A stretch of 51,277 bases of DNA, from the NCBI GenBank assembly GCA_024277525.1, contig JAJRUZ010000039.1:1-51277 (forward strand). Direction: 5' to 3'. The notes beneath the pieces are model-generated. The model did not search any database, was not told the DNA's origin, and was given only the letters and a program-made list of their open reading frames with translations. A program made the position numbers and the translations under genes. This DNA comes from Caldifarciminota bacterium (GTDB lineage: Bacteria; Hydrothermota; Hydrothermia; Hydrothermales; JAJRUZ01). Of this stretch, positions 9,088 to 17,068 are shown in pieces (position 1 is the stretch's first letter; every line of letters begins with the position of its first letter).

Positions 9088-9289
9088 TTTTTTTTATAAT
9101 TTTTCACATTTTCGTAAAAGTGAAAGTTTAAGTAAAGTTTTTAGGTTTTTACTCTGTTAATTTGGTATTTCGTGATTGTTGTAATAATGAAATAAGGGCT
9201 TTATATCATTTTTGCTTCTGAGTTTTAATTTTTGACTTTATCTTCTTATGTTCTTATATCCGGGTTTTTGTCCTTTTGCGGTTTCAAAT

Positions 9290-9318
9290 TTGAATTCTCC
9301 TATTGTTGACTTTATAAT
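9290..9318 (+). promoter_or_regulatory. Promoter of the DUF433/PIN toxin-antitoxin pair
   Basis: TTGAAT (9290-9295), 17-base spacer, TATAAT (9313-9318), then 9 bases to the ATG at 9328. Leaderless layout again. Confidence 0.55.
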
Positions 9319-9327
9319 TAAAACATT

Positions 9328-9558
9328 ATGAAATTCAAACGGATTACAGTAAACCCTTCCGTATGTACGGGTAAACCGTGCATAAGAGGGCTACGTTTCC
9401 CTGTCTCAAGAATTTTGGGCTTACTTGCAGCGGGTGAGACAAAGGAGAACATTCTTAAAGCATATCCTTACCTTGAGCCGGGGGACATAGAAGAAGCTTT
9501 ACGTTTTGCCGCTTCTCTTGCAGAAGAAGAAACCATTGAATTTGTGAGCAAAGGGTGA
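9328..9558 (+). CDS. DUF433 antitoxin-like protein
   Basis: 76 residues with the DUF433 pattern: ITVNPSVCTGKPCIRGLRFPVSRILGLLAAGET, then ILKAYPYLEPGDIEEALRFAA. DUF433 proteins are small winged-helix or HTH proteins usually encoded just before a DUF5615 PIN-like protein and taken as antitoxins that also repress the operon. The next gene is exactly such a partner. The ATG lies 9 bases after a TATAAT box. Confidence 0.9.
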   Translation: MKFKRITVNPSVCTGKPCIRGLRFPVSRILGLLAAGETKENILKAYPYLEPGDIEEALRFAASLAEEETIEFVSKG

Positions 9559-9564
9559 AATTTT

Positions 9565-9936
9565 TTGGTGGATATGCCTGTTTCTCCCCGAATTGCTGAA
9601 TGGCTACGAGAGGAAGGGCATGATGCTATACATGCCTGGGAAGTGGGATTAGAAAGAGCAACTGATGAGAAAATCTTAAATTTTGCAATCGAAGAAAAAA
9701 GAGTGATAATAACAGCGGATTTGGATTATAGCCGTTTAATCGCTATTTCCTTTACAAAAGAACCCGGGATAATCCTTTTCAGAAAAGGAGATTACTCCGA
9801 AAAAGAATTAAAGGAAAGATTAAAACATGTATTAGAAATAATTCCGGAAAAAGAATTTTATTCTTCAATTACTGTTGTAGAGAAATTCAGAATCAGAAGA
9901 ACAAAGCTTCCCCTTCTCAAAAAAGATAGATATTAG
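9565..9936 (+). CDS. DUF5615 PIN-like toxin candidate
   Basis: 123 residues: PVSPRIAEWLREEGHDAIHA, then ATDEKILNFAIEEKRVIITADLDYSRL, the acidic PIN-like core (D in VDMP, D in TADLDY). Such proteins are predicted ribonucleases paired with DUF433. The open frame needs a TTG start at 9565. Family members usually begin MKFLVDMPLSP, and a GTG at 9555 overlapping the antitoxin stop would give MKFLVDMP if the T6 run at 9561-9566 had five Ts. Either the gene uses TTG or the run carries an extra base. Confidence 0.85.
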   Translation: MVDMPVSPRIAEWLREEGHDAIHAWEVGLERATDEKILNFAIEEKRVIITADLDYSRLIAISFTKEPGIILFRKGDYSEKELKERLKHVLEIIPEKEFYSSITVVEKFRIRRTKLPLLKKDRY

Positions 9937-10246
9937 TTAAAAAGATTTTGAGGAAGGGTCTTTAAAACGGATAAGCAATATTCGCCCCAATCGGTTGTTT
10001 AGAGCTGTTCGCAATATAATTTTGTGTAAAGTGAAGCATCGGAGAAAAGAGAAAATGAAAGAAGTTATATTTACTGTTTCTATTTTAAAAATTTTAATTT
10101 TGTCATTTTTACAATTGTAAAAGTGAGGAAGTGAGGTTGTGAAAAAAGAAGGGTTCTTCCTTCTCCAAAGGGAAAATTTCTTATTTCCCTATTTCGGGGT
10201 TTGACCCGTTATCCCCTCTCTATATAATGCTCTTTATAAAGTTTCT
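9937..10246. other. Intergenic stretch with hairpins and a stray promoter
   Basis: No convincing gene. It holds short hairpins (AGAAGG...CCTTCT near 10150 and GGGAAA...TTTCCC near 10170) and a plus-strand promoter at 10201-10228 pointing towards the antisense strand of the lipoprotein gene. Confidence 0.4.
10201..10228 (+). promoter_or_regulatory. Promoter-like sequence antisense to the lipoprotein gene
   Basis: TTGACC (10201-10206), 16-base spacer, TATAAT (10223-10228). No plus-strand gene follows; a transcript would run antisense through the gene at 10247-10645. Could be chance in AT-rich DNA. Confidence 0.35.
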
Positions 10247-10645
10247 TTACGGCGGTGAAGGGCCATACCATACTCCAATTGTATCTGCGGCAATGTTATC
10301 ATGATTATCATACGCAATAGCTATAATGTATACATACGATGTTAAATTCTCACGGTGAGAAGCAGTGAATGTAACTTCCCAAGGCTCGGAATAGTCGACA
10401 TAACTATTCCAACTATAGCCTCCATCATCGTCATAAAAAATCACTTTAAAAATACCACTTTCATCAGTAGCTTTTGCTTTTACCACGAATGACGTACCGT
10501 TGAAATTTTGACCGGGAGATGGAGGAATGATTTCTATTTTTGGCGGTGTAGTATCTACTTCTTCATGCTTAATAGGCTCTTTACACATTAAAAATATTAT
10601 ATGCACACTTAGTATTATTAAACTTTTACAACAACAGTCCTTCAT
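10247..10645 (-). CDS. Small lipoprotein with an Ig-like domain
   Basis: 132 residues. The N-terminus has a hydrophobic stretch ending in a lipobox-like IFLMC (Cys about residue 21), so it is probably lipidated and periplasmic or outer-membrane attached. From about residue 32 the TTPPKIEIIPPSPGQNF start, SFVVKAKATDESGIFKVIFY and YIIAIAYDNHDNIA are the strands of a bacterial Ig-like (Big-type) domain. A GGAGGAGG-rich site precedes the ATG. It stands alone; its binding partner is unknown. Confidence 0.75.
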   Translation of the reverse strand: MKDCCCKSLIILSVHIIFLMCKEPIKHEEVDTTPPKIEIIPPSPGQNFNGTSFVVKAKATDESGIFKVIFYDDDGGYSWNSYVDYSEPWEVTFTASHRENLTSYVYIIAIAYDNHDNIAADTIGVWYGPSPP

Positions 10646-10921
10646 TTTATGCCTCCTCCTACGTTAAAATTAGTCACGAAAACAACCTTTAGAGTCAGAG
10701 CCGGACATAAGGATATAACCGCTTTTTTATTTTTATCCATAAATTATACTCCTCCTGCCCCTGCGCATCTTCCCAGGGCGGGTTTTTCTCATTTCGGGCC
10801 GGTGCCGCCATACACGGATTTGAACCTTTTTATATCCCATCACCTTAAATATATGCAAATTTTGTGCCAGAAAAGAAATATACGAAAATTAAAGGATTTT
10901 TAAAGATATTTTTTTAAGGGT

Positions 10922-11025
10922 GTAACAAAAATGCTACTTTCAAAAACCGAAAATACAGGAATGCCAAGAAATATAAGGGATTTTTCGGTGTAACAAAAAT
11001 GTTATATGTGTAGCAAAAATGCTAC
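10922..11025. repeat. Three copies of a GTAGCAAAAATGCTAC-type palindrome
   Basis: Copies at 10922-10937 (GTAACAAAAATGCTAC), 10990-11005 (GTAACAAAAATGTTAT) and 11010-11025 (GTAGCAAAAATGCTAC). The third is a perfect 6-bp inverted repeat around AAAA. Copies two and three are 4 bases apart. Each is preceded by GT or GGT. They could be operators for a dimeric repressor or a small dispersed repeat. Confidence 0.6.
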
Positions 11026-11122
11026 TGTTAAAAATCTGGTTCCCTCGCCGTATGGATACTACATGATTCTGGCTTCTTAACCGTGCTTTTTCAATCCCCC
11101 TTCTCCAAGGGGAGTTTTAAAA

Positions 11123-11146
11123 TCGCGGTTGGGAAACCGCTCCTAC
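11123..11146 (-). repeat. REP-like element with GTAG head
   Basis: On the minus strand it reads GTAG, GAGCGGTTT, CCC, AACCGCGA; arms GCGGTT and AACCGC pair perfectly. The head and hairpin match the layout of REP elements and the copy at 107-130. Confidence 0.65.
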
Positions 11147-11161
11147 GAATTTGCTCATTTT

Positions 11162-11184
11162 CGCAGGCTAAAGCCTGCGGCTAC
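11162..11184 (-). repeat. Second REP-like palindrome with GTAG head
   Basis: On the minus strand: GTAG, CCGCAGGCTTT, AGCCTGCG; arms CGCAGGCT and AGCCTGCG pair over 8 bases. It has the same orientation as the element 16 bases away. Confidence 0.6.
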
Positions 11185-11283
11185 AGCTTTTCAATCCCTT
11201 TTAATCCCCCTCTCCGATAATTATAATTTTTTGGGATTCTGGGAAATAATTATAAGGGAAATTCCGGGATATTGTCAAGGATT

Positions 11284-12090
11284 TTATCTCTGCCTCAAAA
11301 GGTATTCCTTTGCGGATTCCCCGCTCTCTATAACCTTTATTTTTAATGATTTTGCATACTCCTTTACACCCGGATAGGGGAAAAGTGTAACCATTATCTT
11401 CTTATCCACCTTCTCCTTCTCAATCTTCTCATAAAACCTGATACTCCTTTCAAAAATTGTAACATCCGCACAGGTGAGGGAGGACTTTATCTCTATTGCT
11501 ATCCTCTTTTTGTTTTTTATTATTATATCAATCTCAACAGGACGGGGACGGAGGAAAATCTCACCCTTCTCATCCATCTTCCTCCATTTTATTACCTTAT
11601 ACCCGAGATCAGGCAAAATCTCCTCAAACCCCTTCCTGAACGCATCCTCTGCAGAATAACCCCATCTTGAACCCAGAGCATCTATCTTCCTGTCCAGCCT
11701 CATAAAACCTTCTTTCATTTCCTCAAATCTTCTGTTTATTTCCTCAAATCTTTTGTCCATTTTTTCAAACCTTCTGTTTATCTCCTCAAACCTTTTGTCC
11801 GTTTTCTCAAATCTTCTGTTTATTTCTTCAAACCTTCTGTTTATTTCCTCAAACCTCCTGTTTGATTCCTCGGTGTGTCTGTGAAAATCTTCCCTGAGCT
11901 TTATGAGCTCCTCCCTCTGCCTTGCAAGCTCCTGAAGTACCGCCTTTATGTCATCCTTTGTTGCGGATTTTTTTTCAAGGATTTGCTCTATTTTCCTCCT
12001 TACCTCCGGTCTTTTCTCTATTATTTCGGGAAGTTTTTTTTCTATAATCTGAATTACATCTTTTTCTGTCAGAATTTTTTCGGTTTTCAT
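11284..12090 (-). CDS. Coiled-coil PD-(D/E)XK nuclease-like protein (DUF3782-type), paralogue 2
   Basis: 268 residues with the same plan as the gene at 8329: head (TEKDVIQIIEKKLPEIIEKRPEVRRKI), coiled coil from about residue 55 to 135, and nuclease-like domain (SALGSRWGYSAEDAFRKGFEE is the family pattern; here DALGSRWGYSAEDAF). The catalytic pattern is VEID...AIEIKSSL. The coiled coil here is almost pure 7-residue units of RRFEEIN/KRFEKMD, eight in a row, encoded by 21-base near-repeats. The gene lies 18 bases after the response regulator on the same strand but has its own consensus promoter inside the end of that gene, so it need not belong to the operon. Confidence 0.85.
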   Translation of the reverse strand: MKTEKILTEKDVIQIIEKKLPEIIEKRPEVRRKIEQILEKKSATKDDIKAVLQELARQREELIKLREDFHRHTEESNRRFEEINRRFEEINRRFEKTDKRFEEINRRFEKMDKRFEEINRRFEEMKEGFMRLDRKIDALGSRWGYSAEDAFRKGFEEILPDLGYKVIKWRKMDEKGEIFLRPRPVEIDIIIKNKKRIAIEIKSSLTCADVTIFERSIRFYEKIEKEKVDKKIMVTLFPYPGVKEYAKSLKIKVIESGESAKEYLLRQR

Positions 12091-12099
12091 GATGTTTAT

Positions 12100-12128
12100 A
12101 TTATAAAGTCATTTTTTATCTTTTTCAA
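12100..12128 (-). promoter_or_regulatory. Promoter of paralogue 2, leaderless layout
   Basis: On the minus strand TTGAAA (12123-12128), 17-base spacer, TATAAT (12100-12105), then 9 bases to the ATG at 12090. The -35 box and spacer overlap the last codons of the response regulator. Confidence 0.65.
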
Positions 12129-13458
12129 AATTTATCTCCCTTAAAAGCCTCTGAAGATGGACGCGGTGAATCCCGAGTTTTTTCGCGGTGAGCGTTATGT
12201 TGCCCCCGCTTTTTTTGAGAACATCAAGGATATAATTCCTCCTGAAATCCTTTATCGCCTCTTTCAAAGGTTTTATTTCCGCATCCTTTTCCGCCGTATC
12301 CTGTCCTTCAATCACCATTTTTAATTCCTCACCCGTTATGATTCTTCCCTGCTGTTTGATTGCCACAAGCTTTTCAATTATATTTTTTAACTCCCTTATA
12401 TTCCCCGGGAAATCATAATTTAAAAGGAATTCAAGTGCGGATTTTGAAAATTCATAATAGGGTTTGTTGTTCTCCTCACAGAATTTCCTTAAATAATATG
12501 TTGCTATCGGTTCTATGTCCTCCCTTCTCTCCCTCAGAGGCGGGATATGAAGCCTCAATACATTCAATCTGTAATAGAGGTCTTTTCTGAAATTCCCTTT
12601 TTTAACCTTTTTTTCTATATCCTTATTCGTTGCAGAGATTATTCTTACATCCACCTTTACCCCTTTTTCCGAACCGAGCGGGAATATTTCCTTATTTTCT
12701 ATAACATCAAGGATTTTCGCCTGAAGCCCTTCCGGCATATCGCATATTTCATTGAGAAATAATGAGCCCTTATCCGCAAGTTCAAATTTACCTTTTTTAT
12801 CCCTGTATGCTCCTGTGAATGCACCCTTCCTGAAACCGAAGAGCTCGCTCTCAAGCAGTTCACCGGGTATTGACGCACAGTTTACATGCTGAAAGGGGAA
12901 ATTCCTTCTATTTCCTGTATAATGAAGGAGTCTTGCAACCACATCCTTCCCGACCCCTGTTTCCCCTGTTATGAGAACCGGAGAAGCGGATTTTGAGAAA
13001 ATCTCTATTTTCCGGAGAATCTCTTTATAGATACCCGATTTCCCTATGAAAGGTATCTCCCTTCTTATCTCCGATGCCAGTCTCTCTATGATTTCTTCCT
13101 TTTCAACCCTGTTTAATATGCTTTCCGCGACTATCCTTATTTTTTCTTTATTTAACGGTTTTTCAAGGAAATCGCAGGCACCGGTCTTCATCGCCCTGAC
13201 AATGAGTTCTGTTGTTCCGTAACCGGTAATCACACATACAGGGGTTTTGTCCCTCCCTGCTATTTTTTCAAGAAGTTTTATACCGTCACCATCAGGCAGT
13301 TTCACATCAAGGAAGATGAGGTCAAATTTTTTATTTTTTAATTTCTCCTCCGCCTCCCTGAGCGTTCCGGCAAATTCAGGTTCCGCAAAACCCTCAAATG
13401 CTTTAAGAAAAAGATATTTTATCTCATAATCGTCGTCAATTATAAAAATTTTCTTCAT
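12109..13458 (-). CDS. NtrC-family sigma-54 response regulator
   Basis: 449 residues: receiver (1-120, phospho-Asp in LIFLDVKLPDGDG), AAA+ sigma-54 activation domain (about 130-365) and a Fis-type HTH (about 400-445, NITLTAKKLGIHRVHLQRLL). Walker A is GETGVGKD, and the sigma-54-contacting GAFTGA loop is intact. Walker B reads LFLNEICDMP, with Asn (residue 236, codon AAT) where the family has the Mg-binding Asp of LFLDE. It overlaps the sensor kinase gene by 4 bases, giving a two-component pair. Targets would be sigma-54 promoters; none is obvious in the window. Confidence 0.92.
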   Translation of the reverse strand: MKKIFIIDDDYEIKYLFLKAFEGFAEPEFAGTLREAEEKLKNKKFDLIFLDVKLPDGDGIKLLEKIAGRDKTPVCVITGYGTTELIVRAMKTGACDFLEKPLNKEKIRIVAESILNRVEKEEIIERLASEIRREIPFIGKSGIYKEILRKIEIFSKSASPVLITGETGVGKDVVARLLHYTGNRRNFPFQHVNCASIPGELLESELFGFRKGAFTGAYRDKKGKFELADKGSLFLNEICDMPEGLQAKILDVIENKEIFPLGSEKGVKVDVRIISATNKDIEKKVKKGNFRKDLYYRLNVLRLHIPPLRERREDIEPIATYYLRKFCEENNKPYYEFSKSALEFLLNYDFPGNIRELKNIIEKLVAIKQQGRIITGEELKMVIEGQDTAEKDAEIKPLKEAIKDFRRNYILDVLKKSGGNITLTAKKLGIHRVHLQRLLREINFEKDKK

Positions 13459-15449
13459 AAGGGCAATTTTATCTTAAAGGTTGTCCCTTTACCGGGCTCT
13501 GATTCCACATCTATTTTACCTTTCAGCGATGTGATTATGCTCTTTACCGTATATAAGCCCAGCCCGAGATGCCCTTCCTTTGATGTGTAAAAGGGAGCAA
13601 AGATTTTCCCGATTTTCTCCTTTTCAATTCCTTCTCCTTCATCCTTTATAATTATCTCCACGGATTTTCTCCTTTTACGGGTTTCAATATATATTTCTCC
13701 CTTTTCCATTGATTCAAGTGCATTCTGAATTAAATTTTTCAACACGGTCTCCATCTTCTCCCTTGAAACCCTTATTTTACCGATCCTTTTATCAAGATTT
13801 TTCTTAAAGGAAACCTCACCGGGAGATATCTTACCGAACCTTTCAATAATTTCATCAATCAATTCATTGAGCTCTGTTTCCCCTTCTTTTAATCCCGTCA
13901 TTTTTATATGAGTATTTAAAAAGAAAATTATTTCCTCAATTTTTTTGCATTTTTTTATAACATTTTCATCCCCTGTTTTCAGTATAAAGGAGCTCAATTC
14001 ATTCATTAGATTTTTTATTTCATGGAAGGATTCGTAGAAAAGGGTTAAATCGGGTGATTGAGTTTTTTGCTTTCTTATAAGCATGCCCGTTTTTAAGCCG
14101 GAGTAGAATATCCCGAGTATTATCAGGATAATTGCAGGAATTAAAAAAAGCAGAAGATTTATTTTCTTTTTGAATCTGAATGAATAAATTATGAATTCCC
14201 TTTTTATTTTCCCCTTATAAAGAAGGACGGATTTTGAGTTCCGGTCGGTGAGGAAGTTAGAAAAGATGTTCCAGTCCGCAGGAGGGAGGAAATCACCAAT
14301 TTCTTCACCCGCAAGGAGTTTGAAATCCCTGTCATAAATCTCCAGTTTACCCGGTCTTGTGATCACTATCTCATCATCTCCGTCAAGGTCAAGGTCCTCT
14401 GCCTGAATGGAATGTATCCCTTTCCCCATTTCAAACTCTTTTAATGTATTAAGGTTTCCATCAAGAACCAGCAATCTGCCGGAAAATAAAAGCAGAAGGA
14501 ATTCTTTTTTGCCGTCATTATTTATATCAGCGGGCTCAAATTTTGAAATCCCCTCATAAAATTTCCTCTTTTTTATTATCTCACCGGTTTTGCCGTTGAT
14601 GAGGTATAAAAATCTCTCCCTTTTTTCCTTTACTCCTCCGCATTCCGCAACATATATATTTTTTACTCCTTCAGGACCCGGGTCTCCTATTATAAACCTT
14701 GCGGATGTGGAATAGGAGCCGATTGTATGATTAAAAAGCATTTCTCCTTTTAGATTGAAGACAAAGAGATAGGAGGAATAATCATCAAACCCGTTGAAAT
14801 CACTTCCGTTACAGGGTGCGAAGCTCCCGATTATTATCTCCGGAACCCTGTCTCCGTTTATATCCTCAACCTCCCTGTAAGCAGGCTGGGCACCGCTTAT
14901 GAATTTCCACAGGATTTCTCCTGTTTCCGCATCAATCACAAAGAATCCGCGGGGGTAAAGATCAAAGCCGGTTATTACAAATACAATTAAAAGACACCGG
15001 TTCTCACAATCCACAAGAAAGACCCCTTTCCTTGGGATATGCCCTATCCAGCCCTCGGGAGGGCACATATCCCTGACCTCTGTGATAAAATACCTCCATC
15101 TCACGGGGTTCCTTATTCTCTCTATCACAAGAAACAGACTGTCATTTTTCAGGTAAGAAAAGGCGATTTCCTTATCCTCTCCCCCGTTAAGATTTATCAT
15201 TGAGGAAAAGCGTGTTTCCGCGTCAGGGAAATTGATCTGCCTTATGTATTGACCCCTCTGCGTCTTTATATGATATGCGGTCATTTTACCTTCCGCGGGG
15301 TAGGAAAGCACAATCTCGGAGATGTGGTCATAATTATAATCAATAATCGCGGGCGGTTCATCCGAAAATCCCCTTAAAGAGGGGTGAATCTCAATTTTTG
15401 TATTGAAGAATATACCGGAAAATAGAATAAAAGGAAACATCACTGCCAT
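13455..15449 (-). CDS. Sensor histidine kinase with periplasmic FG-GAP-type sensor
   Basis: 664 residues. A hydrophobic N-terminal segment is followed by about 400 extracytoplasmic residues with several FG-GAP/VCBS calcium-loop motifs (DINGDRVPE, DINNDGKKE, DLDLDGDDE), suggesting a beta-propeller sensor. One membrane helix at about 432-455 (INLLLFLIPAIILIILGIFY) leads to the kinase: H-box FHEIKN with His476, N-box NLIQNALESM, G1 DEGEGI, F-box FAPFYTSK and G2 GLGLYTVK. All key residues are present. It overlaps the NtrC-type regulator gene, its likely partner. The signal is unknown; a calcium- or carbohydrate-bearing surface ligand is possible. Confidence 0.9.
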   Translation of the reverse strand: MAVMFPFILFSGIFFNTKIEIHPSLRGFSDEPPAIIDYNYDHISEIVLSYPAEGKMTAYHIKTQRGQYIRQINFPDAETRFSSMINLNGGEDKEIAFSYLKNDSLFLVIERIRNPVRWRYFITEVRDMCPPEGWIGHIPRKGVFLVDCENRCLLIVFVITGFDLYPRGFFVIDAETGEILWKFISGAQPAYREVEDINGDRVPEIIIGSFAPCNGSDFNGFDDYSSYLFVFNLKGEMLFNHTIGSYSTSARFIIGDPGPEGVKNIYVAECGGVKEKRERFLYLINGKTGEIIKKRKFYEGISKFEPADINNDGKKEFLLLLFSGRLLVLDGNLNTLKEFEMGKGIHSIQAEDLDLDGDDEIVITRPGKLEIYDRDFKLLAGEEIGDFLPPADWNIFSNFLTDRNSKSVLLYKGKIKREFIIYSFRFKKKINLLLFLIPAIILIILGIFYSGLKTGMLIRKQKTQSPDLTLFYESFHEIKNLMNELSSFILKTGDENVIKKCKKIEEIIFFLNTHIKMTGLKEGETELNELIDEIIERFGKISPGEVSFKKNLDKRIGKIRVSREKMETVLKNLIQNALESMEKGEIYIETRKRRKSVEIIIKDEGEGIEKEKIGKIFAPFYTSKEGHLGLGLYTVKSIITSLKGKIDVESEPGKGTTFKIKLPL

Positions 15450-15646
15450 TTCTTTTTGCTCTCAGGAGGAAAAATTTGCAGACCCTGAAGAGAGAAAAAA
15501 ATTCTCATGTTCTAATTCTAAAAATTTTAAAATAAAATTTTCAACTTGTTTCTGCAATTTTACAGACCGAAGGGTTGTATTTTAGATTCCTCAGGGTTAG
15601 AGCAGGGTCAATTCAAAAAGGCGGAAATATGAAATAAAAACTGCAT

Positions 15647-17047
15647 TTAAACATAATTTTTAACCTCATATATCCATCTTTTCGCATTTAATTTTTCAAA
15701 TATTTGTTTTGATTTCAAAAGGTATTTTTCCGAATTCCGGAAGCTCGAAGCAGGATTTAATTGCTTTATTCTCTCAATTGCAAGACCGTAGTAAAAATAT
15801 GCAAGAGCAAGTTCAAAAGGTCTTCTCATTTTTTGAAAATCCCTGATTGCTTTTCTGAATATATTACTTATCCTTTTCCACTCCCGCCTGTTAAAGTATT
15901 GGAGACCCTGGGAATATGCCCTTGCTTTTAAAAGTGCTGTATATGCTTTATAATATTTTGAACCCGTTTCTTCTGCAATCTTAGATGCTTTTTCAGCATA
16001 TTTCTTTGCTTTTTCAATGTCTCCCTCCAGCAATTTTAATTCGCAAAAGGATATATAAAATGTTTCAAGTGCACTTTTATTTTCTCTTTTCCCGAGATTT
16101 TTCCTTGCCTTTAAAAGGTATCTTTTAGCCCTCTGTATTTCTTTTTTATCCAGATATAATCTTCCAATATAACTTAAAGTGAAAACCTGTCCACTTTTAT
16201 CCTTCATATCTTTCTGAATTTTTAATGCCTTTTCATAACATTCAAGTGCCCTGATATAATTACCGGAGAGAAGGTAAATATGTCCCATAAAATTAATGAT
16301 AAGTGCCGATGTCAGCCTATCCTTCATTTCCCTGCATAGTTTCAGTGCTTGTTTGAAGTTTCTCTCTGCTTCAGGATAGTTTCCAAGCGCATGATTTATT
16401 ACTCCCATACTGATAAGACTCCAAGCCTGTCCTTTTTTCTCATTTATTTCACTGGAGAGTTTTAATGCCTTCTTAAAGTACCCGAGAGCTTTTGTGTATT
16501 CACCCACTAAATAATAAAGGGAACCGATATTATCCAATGTCGTCTCCTCTCCCCTTTTATCTCCGATTTTCCTTCTTATATTAAGTGCCTTTTTATAATA
16601 CTCAATTGCTTCCCTGTAATTTCCGATGGTATGTAGAACAACTCCTATATTGTTTAAACTCTGTGCCTGGGTTCTTTTGTCTTTTAATCTTTTTCTTATT
16701 TTCAATGCTTTCCGGAAATACATAAGTGCGAGTGAATATTTCCCCATCAGTAAATTTGCCCATCCTATATTATTAAGAGAATATGACTCTCCCTCTTTAT
16801 TTCCCATTTTCCTGTATAAAAGAAATGCCCTTTTTGAATGCTCAAGCATTCTCTGCGGTTCCCCCATAGAATAATTAATTTCGCTCAGCATCAGGAGACA
16901 TTTTGCTGCAAGTTCCGTTCTTTTCAATTTCTGTGAAAAAATGAAACCTTTCCTGCAATCCCTCAGAGCTTTTAAAGTTTCACCTATGAAATTATAAACC
17001 TCTGCTCTTTTTACCAGAGCAATTATGTAAAGTTCTCTTTTATCCAT
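15647..17047 (-). CDS. TPR-repeat protein, possibly lacking an N-terminal domain
   Basis: 466 residues made almost wholly of tetratricopeptide repeats of the TPR_12 kind (NNIGWANLLMGKYSLALMYFRKALKI and about nine more). TPR arrays bind peptides and act as scaffolds. The C-terminal part (LALAYFYYGLAIE...YLLKSKQIFEKLNAKRW) resembles the ends of long regulators that carry a kinase, cyclase or AAA domain before the TPRs, so this may be a shortened form. It is divergent from the ABC ATPase gene with only 21 bases between the starts, and the -10-like TATATT sequences are shared. Confidence 0.8.
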   Translation of the reverse strand: MDKRELYIIALVKRAEVYNFIGETLKALRDCRKGFIFSQKLKRTELAAKCLLMLSEINYSMGEPQRMLEHSKRAFLLYRKMGNKEGESYSLNNIGWANLLMGKYSLALMYFRKALKIRKRLKDKRTQAQSLNNIGVVLHTIGNYREAIEYYKKALNIRRKIGDKRGEETTLDNIGSLYYLVGEYTKALGYFKKALKLSSEINEKKGQAWSLISMGVINHALGNYPEAERNFKQALKLCREMKDRLTSALIINFMGHIYLLSGNYIRALECYEKALKIQKDMKDKSGQVFTLSYIGRLYLDKKEIQRAKRYLLKARKNLGKRENKSALETFYISFCELKLLEGDIEKAKKYAEKASKIAEETGSKYYKAYTALLKARAYSQGLQYFNRREWKRISNIFRKAIRDFQKMRRPFELALAYFYYGLAIERIKQLNPASSFRNSEKYLLKSKQIFEKLNAKRWIYEVKNYV

Positions 17048-17068
17048 TTTTTATTTTAATATATATTA

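Larger units (their letters stand above)
10650..11283. other. Repeat-rich intergenic region
   Basis: About 630 bases without a credible gene. It contains three GTAnCAAAAATGnTA(C/T) palindromes (10922-11025), a CCCCTT/AAGGGG hairpin (11097-11112), two REP-like elements (11123-11184) and a T-arm-like fragment on the minus strand (GGTTCAAATCC, 10816-10826). An 84-residue frame at 10649 has no domain and crosses these repeats, so I do not call it. Confidence 0.55.

Noticed and set aside
10649-10903. 84-residue frame on the plus strand
   Set aside because: No domain, no ribosome site, and it crosses a T-arm-like fragment and a GC-rich repeat-like patch.
10922-11184. CRISPR array
   Set aside because: Repeats are short palindromes at irregular spacing with no regular spacers and no cas genes.
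15450-15646. Possible small gene or RNA between the kinase and TPR genes
   Set aside because: Only short frames and no convincing hairpin or promoter.
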